Origin: Hyaloscypha bicolor E
Lineage: Eukaryota; Ascomycota; Leotiomycetes; Helotiales; Hyaloscyphaceae
Reading direction: 5' to 3'
NCBI RefSeq assembly: GCF_002865645.1
Contig: NW_020194655.1
Coordinates: 124,001 to 188,000 of the forward strand
Length of the DNA stretch: 64,000 nt
Of the stretch, positions 56,940 through 64,000 are shown in pieces; the stretch's first letter is position 1; every line of letters starts with the position of its first letter. Below the pieces are notes generated by a model. The model ran no database searches, was not told the origin of the DNA, and was given only the letters and a program-made list of their open reading frames with translations. A program made the position numbers and the translations under genes.

Positions 56940-57892
56940 ATGTCAGGCTATACGAAGTTGGCAACTTTCATGGTTGAGAAACACCATCCTATTTTGAAGA
57001 AGTATCAAAGCCTCGCCGTTCGGGATCTCTTGTATTTGCAAGCTGAGCTCTCCGAGTTGGAGTTCAGACATAATTCCATCGTTAAGAAAGATGCTCTCGA
57101 GGAAGACGAACGACAGTATTACGACCGGGACTGGATCCATCTAAAGACCTCTCTCGAAAGAGGCTTTGGTGGCGAGCAATGGGAGCTTGCCCTCGCCATC
57201 AGGCAGAAGTTGCGAGAGTACTGTGAGTCTAACTGCTCATCTTTCCGCAGTGGGAATTAATATCATTCAGATGCAGCTGTATCGCAATACTCCCAGATAG
57301 CCTCTCTTCGGCAGCCAAAGCCTTCTGAGCGCTCCGTGCTTCATGAATGGATTACGAGCACGCGCGGCGGTGCTTGTGGTTTCCTCGGCCGCGATCTTGG
57401 AGGGTTTCAGCCGCAGCAGCCGTCCGTCTATGAAGCCATTCACGAGAAGGATCTTGCTATCCTTTCAGATCGCCGTGGCGAAGAGGATTTGTTTACAGAA
57501 TTCATCGAAGGTCCTGTGATGAGATTATACCATCGGTTTCGCCAGCACTCAAAAGTAAGTATACCATGTCAATATCTCCTTGATTTGTATGAACCAGAGC
57601 TAACTTTACCTCCGAGGCACCTGTTTCGCGTGATCTGGAAAATCCAGCTGTGGCTGAGAATCGAAGTAACTGGCATCACTACGACGATAGTAAAATAGAA
57701 AGAGTTACTAAGGTACTGGGAACAATATTTTCCTCGTTAGCACCGTTAGTATCCATTATCGTGTTATCTTTCATCAACAATTTGAAGATAAGGCTTGGTC
57801 TCGTTTGTGTATTTACATTCTTGTTTTCTGGTTGTCTGGCTATTGCTACGCAGGCACGGCGGGTAGAAGTCTTTGCTGCAACAGCTGCGTAG
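56940..57892 (+). CDS. DUF6594-domain membrane protein
   Basis: Member of a large fungal family of uncharacterised proteins with a cytosolic helical domain and C-terminal membrane spans. Exons 56940-57222, 57271-57554 and 57617-57892 give 280 residues. Seen: start GYTKLATFM, then RDLLYLQAELSELEFRHN, the W-x-L-K and LREY signature of the family, LGRDLGGFQ, YDDSKIERVTKVLGTI, and two hydrophobic segments at the end followed by ARRVEVFAATAA. Family members usually continue a few residues after AATAA with Y; here a TAG stands at that codon, so the tail is shorter by roughly ten residues. Intron 2 ends in GAG, preceded by a GCTAAC branch site. Function unknown; related genes are often linked to accessory regions. 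Confidence 0.82.
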
Positions 57893-58992
57893 GTCATCCA
57901 AGTCAAACCCTCTTACCAAGTCAATTGCTGATAGAATCAAAGTTTCGCAAGCGTTCAGGTTGTTTTCATTGGAAGTTCTAATTCTATTATATAAGGATGG
58001 ATTCCTCAAGAAATTATAAAACATTAAGACAACTTCCCAAACATATATTAGCGTGGCCATGTTGGTAATCTGCTGCATTCAATGCTGAACAGTGAGCCAA
58101 GGCAACGTGAGCAGAGGAACTTGAAACTTGAAACAGGTTTCAAGTTCAGTAGAATAGCTACTTCGCCGCGGCCCCCACCTCGACGTTGCAGCTTCGTCTC
58201 TCTCTCACGCCCGCTACTTGTGGTGTTAGAATTGATACCTCACAACAATAGTATCAGCAGACAGGCTGACGGTATTGAAGTGTCGAGTGACCATCTTCTG
58301 GAACAACCCTTGACTAACAAGTTCTTCACGATGCTCAGCAACCACAGCATCAAAGTACGCAGGTGTTGCAGACCTTTACTCTTTCTACGTACCTTCAAAT
58401 CTTCTTTTCCTCGACCCCACAAACCTCTCAGCCCGTTCGAACTGGTTGTTTCCTGGCCCAGAAAACCAGATGCTGAGGTGTCTCGAGTTCGCCTCATCGA
58501 TTTTTCTAGTCAAGGGCTTCTATGATGCGCTTTAGCGTGGCGCTGCATATCTGCCTGATAGGCAAAATCTGCATTACAACCTTGAACTCCGCAGGGAATA
58601 CGGGATACTGTACTGAATAGATACGCCATGTCGTGGTGGAGAGAAGGATGAGAAACAACGTTTGTTGTTATGCGCAAACGCCAAATATGGCAGAAAACCG
58701 TGCTATGTATAGCCTTCCAAGAAAGGCCCCACGTATGGCTCTCCGGTACTAAGCCCCCCTCTTGAATATTTACAGAGGGTCCCCAAGTAACACCACTCCA
58801 GCACTGGCCAATTCAAGGGTCTGCAGCCAATAAAGGCTCTTGTGAGCACCTGATATTTCCTATTTTAGGGATATAAACGAGGCTTCAGGGTGGCGTTACC
58901 TAGGGACCCACTGTAATTATTCAAGGGGGGGGGGGGGGATAGTAGAGACCATTAAGTATGCCATTCGGATCAATGCCACTTTGATTGACCGG
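57893..58992. other. Spacer with a 14-G run and an uncertain ORF
   Basis: 1.1 kb. A 147-codon frame (58082-58525, plus) has Arg/Pro-rich sequence with no recognised domain and an opposing minus frame, so I do not call it. A run of 14 G occurs at 58925-58938, just left of the MITE. No other structure seen. Confidence 0.4.
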
Positions 58993-59558
58993 CAGTGTGT
59001 CAAAGAACTACTCATGCTACTCATACTACTTATGAATATTCATGAGTAGCGTGAGTAGAATATGAGTAGCGTAATGTCCTAAAAATTTGAGTAGAGTAGA
59101 GTATATACTCATGAGTAGTATGAGTAGTTATAAGTAGCCGTCACGTAACAATAATAAATTAAGATTTATTTAATAATAATTAAATAATATAGGTATTTAT
59201 TAAGTAGCCCTAGTAAAGGTAAGTTAGGGCTTATATAAGACTAGCTAAATACTAATTTTCTATAATAATAAACTAGTTATGCTCTTTAGAATCTTGATTT
59301 CCCCTATCTTACTTACTAAGTAATGCTACTGCCTAATTGGGCAGAGACGTGGCGCTAGAGCGGCGCTAGACGGGAGGCTTACCTGATTAGGCTAGTCTGT
59401 TACGTATATATATCACGTGAGTACCTTCTCATACTACTCATACTACTCATGAGTAGCTTGAGTAGAGTATGAGTAGAGTATGAGTAGCGCTATCATTGGT
59501 TAAGTAGAGTATGAGTAGGACCCACTACTCTACTCTACTCTACTCATTTGACACACTG
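58993..59558. mobile_element. Complete 566-bp hAT-type MITE with 8-bp TSD
   Basis: Non-autonomous DNA transposon. Perfect 12-bp terminal inverted repeats, CAGTGTGTCAAA at the left and TTTGACACACTG at the right, flanked by perfect 8-bp target duplications TTGACCGG (58985-58992 and 59559-59566). An 8-bp duplication and a CAG-starting end are the hAT superfamily pattern. Both subterminal regions are packed with TACTC/GAGTA pentamers, more than twenty in total, probably transposase-binding sites as known for hAT elements. The core holds GTAGCCCTAG-GTTAGGGCT and GTGGCGCTAGAG-GGCGCTAG. No open frame. Copies A and C in this window share the core and ends. Confidence 0.93.
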
Positions 59559-59739
59559 TTGACCGGTGAGTGATGTCTGGTGCCCAAGTCATTCTTGTGC
59601 CAGATGTCGACATTCGATCTGCACAAGCCGTCAGGTAAGTTTTTCCAGCTTTGCAGGGCATTAGCGCAAGGCAAATATAATCGATCTGTAGAGCAATAGT
59701 ATATTATGACTAGGTACATTATTCGGTCTTCTGGTAATG

Positions 59740-61735
59740 ATTTTGCTTATTAGAAAAGAAAAATATAGTTAATTTAATTCAAAAGCAATAAAAAAGATTA
59801 AAAATTACTATAATACTAATTAATATAAATTGTATTAATTAAAACTATATTATATACTCCAGAAATTAATTCTATATTCGCAAAATTATAATTTCTTTAT
59901 TATTAGAGGAAATATAATATATAAGATTTTTTATTAAAATATTTTTATATTTTATATAATTTCTTTATTAAAATACTTTTATTATAAGAAGTATATATAA
60001 TAATATATAAATAAATATTAGATATTATAGATTTAGTTTCTTATTTTAAATAAATCTTATATTAGAATTATATTTCCTAATTAAGTAAAGGGCTTTATAT
60101 ACTTGACTAAATACTAGAAAATATATAAAGAAATACTTCTAGCTTTAAAAAGAGGTATTAATTAGTTTTTAATTAGAATTAACTCTTGAAAATTAGTTAT
60201 ATTTATAAGTATTACTTTAAAACTTATTTATCTTAATTACTTATATATTACTTTATTATTATATATCTTATATTTTAATTAATTTACTCTTTAAGAAATA
60301 GTTTATTATAAAATAATTAAACTATTAATAATTAAAGTATTAACTAAAAGAAATACTTTTATTATTATTAGAATAATCTAATTAAATATTTAAAAATATA
60401 TCTAGTTAAGTACTTTTAGTATTACTTAATTAGGAAAAAGAAATAAAACTTAAATATTATTAGAACTAACTAGTAAAATAATAATAATAAAGAAACTAAT
60501 AGTAGCTTATTATTATATTATTAAATTAAAAGCAAAAATATAATAAAAAAAGAATCTAAAGAAGCTAGAAATTTAGATTTATTATTTTGAGAATATTCGA
60601 GTATTTAATATAAATCCTATAATACTTTTAATAATACTCTTAATTTATAAGGCTTTAAAAACCCGAGAATTACTAATTTATAAAAGAAAAAATATTAAGG
60701 AAGCCCAGAACTTCTTTTATTAAATAAAGCTAAAGTAATATAAAAATAGCGAAATTATTTAGGCTATAAATATAATAAAGATTATATATTATATTTCTTG
60801 CTTTAAAAATATAGCCAGTAATATTTAGAAATATAAAAAGAAATTAGTAAATATTAATATTATAAATTAGAAAACTTTTATTAAGTTTATAAAAGAATTT
60901 TATTTTAAATTTAAAGAACTATAATAATAATGCTTTTATTAAATTTAAAAACATAAAATAATAGTCAAATTAAAATATTTAGAACTTTATATTTGATTTA
61001 AATAACTTATTAAATAATTTAAAATATATGAGTTTATTATAAAAGTAAAATAATTTATTTAATAGCTTAAAGCAAGAAATTTAAAACAAGATTAATTATT
61101 AAAGAAATGCTTTATATAAAAGAAAAAAGCTTATATTTATATTTATAAAAACCGAGAATAACTTGAATTTATTTATTTAATAAAAGTATAATAATAAACT
61201 AATAAAATAATAAAAGAAAGGGAATTAGAAAAAAGAGAAAAGAAAAATATTCTTATTATAAAATTAATATAATTGAAATAATAAAAATATAATAGCAGAA
61301 TTTAATATAATATTTATATTAGAATTTATAAAATTAAATAAAATTTGCTTTATTTATTAAAAAAAAGTTATTATATTATTATTTATTTAAATTAAAGAAA
61401 ACCGATTTATTATAACTATAATAAATTTAATTATAAGGCATATAAGTATTTAAAACAAAAGAAGCCGGGAAATAAATATATCTTATAATAAATATATTTA
61501 TTTATATTATAAAAGGCAAAGCTTTTAAAATTAAAATAATTATTAAAATAAAAAGAAAAGAATATAAAATTAGAATATTAGTTAATTCGAATATAAAGAC
61601 TAATTATATAAAGAAAAAGCTAGCTTTAAATATAAGTATTTTATTAATATTAAAAGTAATTCTTTTAATTTTATTAAAAAAAAGATTTATTTATATAAAA
61701 ATTTATAAGGTATTTATTAGTAGGTAATAAGATAA
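59740..61735 (+). mobile_element. Ty3/Gypsy-like gag region, copy 1, heavily RIP-degraded
   Basis: Very AT-rich DNA alignable along its length to copy 2 at 62307-64000. From about 60010 it carries the same primer-binding-like start, then a gag remnant (about 60420-61250) with a retrotransposon-gag-type helical domain; key words such as AQNFFY and KDIA-NIWK can be guessed only with the help of copy 2. Stops occur throughout. The limit toward 59740 is set by loss of AT-rich composition, not by an element end. Confidence 0.7.
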
Positions 61736-62306
61736 TAGAATAAATTAGTGAGTTATGAAACTATAATATTAAATTTAGTATAGAACTAATCTCTATTTCT
61801 CTTATAAGGTTCAGGGAAGCCCTCTCTAAATAGAAGGCCCTAATAACATATATATAATTAGTAATTTATAAGCCTAATACTTATAATATAAATAGTAATT
61901 AGTTATAAAGTTAAAGGGCCTCTAATCTCTCTAATTAATACCCGTAATATCCGAGGTTTATTATATGCCCTTAAGTTACATATAACTCTATATATATTAT
62001 AACTATACCTCTTTCCTAGAATCTTATCCCTAAGATTTATTAATTTATCCTAGTAAATATTTAATTATTTATTTATTTAATTAAGATAAACTTCTAGTAT
62101 CTTGGGAGGTAGTTTTACTAATATAATCTAGATAATAGATATAAAAATTATTTAATTAGATTAGAGCTAAGTAAGCGAGAAGGAAAAATAATTATACTTC
62201 AGATATAGGGGCTAGCTAGTAATTATAATTTCGTTTGGGATCTGAGTATTCTAATTAGCTTAATTTAAAGTACTAAGGCACTATCTATAATAGGTATATA
62301 TAATAG
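61736..62306 (+). repeat. Candidate LTR/leader between gag copies
   Basis: 571 bp of moderately AT-rich DNA ending at GGTATCAGATAT, which resembles the initiator-Met tRNA primer-binding word TGGTATCAGAGC. It contains AGTACTAAGGCAC and GGGGCTAGCTAG stretches of less damaged sequence. It could be the 5' LTR and leader of copy 2, or the 3' LTR of copy 1. The exact ends are not clear. Confidence 0.45.
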
Positions 62307-64000
62307 CGCATAAACAGGTATCAGATATTATAGATCTAGTTTCCTATTTTAGGTAAAGCTTGTAATTAGAATTATATGGGCAATCGGAATTATATGAATT
62401 ATATAAGATCATGTTTCCTAGTTAAGTAAAGTGCTTTGCAGGCTTGGCTAAGTACTAGGAAACATATAGGGAAATGCTCCTAGCTTTAGAAAGGGGCATT
62501 AATTAGTTTTTTATTAGAATTAACTCTTGGAATTAGTTATACTTGCAAGCGTTACTCTATAGCTTACTTACCTTAACTACTTGTATATTACCCTACTATT
62601 ACGTGCCTTATATTCTAATTAATCTAACCTTTGGAGAGCAGTTTATTACGAGATAATTAAGCTATTAATAGATAAAATATTAATAGCTAGAGTATTAACC
62701 AGAAGAAGCGCCTCTACTACTACTAGGGCAATCTAACCGGGTATCTAGGGGAGTGCCTAGTCAAGCACTCTTTATACTACCTAATTAGGAGAAGAAAGTA
62801 GAACTTAAATGCCCCTAGAACTAGCAGGTAAAATAATAATAATAGAGAAATTAGCGGCGGCTCGCCGTCGCATTACTAAGTTAGAAATAGAGATATAATA
62901 AAGAAAAGATCTAGATAAGCTAGAAGCTCAGATCTATTATCTTAAAGATATTCGAATACCCGGTATAGAACCCATTATACCTCTGGCAGTATCCTTAGTT
63001 CAGAGAGCTCCAAAAACCCAAGAACTGCCTACTTACCGGGAAAAAAGTATTAAAGAAGCCCAGGACTTCTTCTATTAGGTAGAGTTAAAGTAGTATAAAG
63101 ATAGCGGAATTACCTGGGCTACTAATATAGTAAAAATTATATATTATGCTTTCTGTTTTAAGGATATAGCCAGAAATATCTAGAAATATAGGAAGTAATT
63201 AGTAGGTATTAATACTACGGATTAGGAGACCTTTATTAAATTTATAAAGAATTCTATCTTAGATCTAGAGAACTATAGTAATAATGCCCTTGCCAAGTTC
63301 AAGGATACTAAATAATAGCCAGGCTAGAGTATCTAAAGCTTTATATCTTACTTAGATAGCCTATTAGATAACTTGAGATATACGGGTTTACTATAAGAAT
63401 AAGATAACTTATTTAGTAGTTTAAGGCAGGAAATTCGGGATAAGATTAATTATTAAGGAAATACTTTACGAGAAAGAGAGAAGCTTATTTCTATAGCTAT
63501 AAAAATTAAGAATAATTTAAACCTATTTACTTAATAGGAATATAATAATAAGCTAATAAAAATAAAAAAAAATAAAATAGGAGAAAAGAGAAAAGAAATA
63601 ATAAAGAGAAATAGAAGAAAAGTATATTCCTATTATAAGATTCATAAAACCGGAATAATAAAGGCATAATAATAGGATCTAATATAATACTTATATTAGG
63701 ATTTATAAGACCGGGTATAATTTGCTTTACTTACTAGAAAGAGAGTTATTATATTACTACTTGCCCTAATTAAGGGAAATTAATTTACTATAATTATAAT
63801 AAGTCTAGCTATAAAGCATATAAGTGCCTAGAACTAAAGAAGCCAGGAAATAGGCATGCCCCGTAATAGTTATACTTATTTATATTATAGAAAGCAAGGC
63901 TCCTAAAACGAGAATAGTAATTAAGGTTATTATTAAGATAATAAAAGATAAGTAAAAAGTTAGAATATTAGTAAACTCGGGTATAGAGACTAATTATATA
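62307..64000 (+). mobile_element. Ty3/Gypsy-like gag region, copy 2, truncated by window
   Basis: Direct repeat of copy 1 with far fewer transitions. A gag frame can be followed with occasional stops from about 62800: APKTQELPTYREKSIKEAQD, then KDIARNI, TFIKFIKNSILDLENYSNN, ALAKFKDT, SFISYLDSLLDNLRYTGLL, LFSSLRQEIRDKINY, followed near 63780-63840 by remains of a zinc-knuckle region (YKAYKC-ELKKPG), in which several Cys and His codons are lost. The pol part, if any, lies beyond 64000. The pattern is that of fungal gypsy gag rather than copia. Non-functional. Confidence 0.75.

Noticed and set aside
58082..58525. 147-codon plus frame near the MITE
   Set aside because: No recognised family, Arg/Pro-rich composition and an overlapping minus frame; insufficient support for a gene call.
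58925..58938. 14-G homopolymer as a quadruplex or regulatory element
   Set aside because: A single run without spaced G-tracts gives no support beyond a homopolymer, and length may be a sequencing artefact.

Overview
The window is nuclear DNA of a filamentous ascomycete (Pezizomycotina). The evidence is short introns of about 45-80 bp with GT donors and CTRAC/CTAAC-like branch sites, fungal housekeeping genes (kinetochore Spc7/KNL1, Msh6, mitochondrial tyrosyl-tRNA synthetase), a Zn2Cys6-type regulator, a DUF6594 protein, and long AT-rich blocks of transposons degraded by C:G to T:A transitions typical of repeat-induced point mutation (RIP). A Leotiomycetes (Helotiales-like) source is my guess from protein flavour; no marker gene proves it. 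No rRNA, tRNA or CRISPR array was seen.

Layout. 1-8.3 kb: Spc7 and an OPT oligopeptide transporter, separated by a degenerate MITE. 8.3-22.2 kb: accessory territory with a short-chain dehydrogenase divergent from a Zn2Cys6-like regulator that has lost its sixth cysteine, a mitochondrial membrane protein, a glutaminyl cyclase-like M28 protein ending in KDEL, a long disordered protein, and three decaying genes (histidine phosphatase, formate/nitrite transporter, ankyrin protein). 22.5-26.4 kb: Msh6. 26.4-32.4 kb is gene-poor but holds an intact three-exon gene on the minus strand. 32.4-39.8 kb is dense: an NTF2-like protein, an acyl-protein thioesterase-like hydrolase, a six-exon GH36 alpha-galactosidase/raffinose-synthase-like gene, and divergent from it the mitochondrial TyrRS. 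39.9-52.3 kb: transposon block with a truncated MULE transposase, a complete RIP-degraded Ty1/copia element with both LTRs and a target duplication, an unidentified AT-rich stretch, and a Tc1/mariner copy split by a young solo LTR. 52.3-59.6 kb: island of normal base composition with a retropepsin-like gene, a DUF6594 gene and a perfect 566-bp hAT-type MITE. 59.7-64 kb: two directly repeated Ty3/Gypsy gag regions, RIP-degraded to different depths and running off the window end.

How the genes relate. They do not form one pathway or a biosynthetic cluster. Conserved cell-cycle and DNA-maintenance genes (Spc7, Msh6, perhaps the 28.8-29.6 kb gene) alternate with niche-related transport and enzyme genes and with mobile DNA. 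The most notable items are a MITE family whose subterminal pentamer differs between copies (TACTC against TAATC) while the core and terminal repeats stay conserved, a host-looking gene with paired DTGA and ILGR retropepsin signatures, and a copia element whose two LTRs have very different mutation loads. All exon boundaries are my manual reading; reading frames and exon sums were checked for consistency but no transcript evidence is available.
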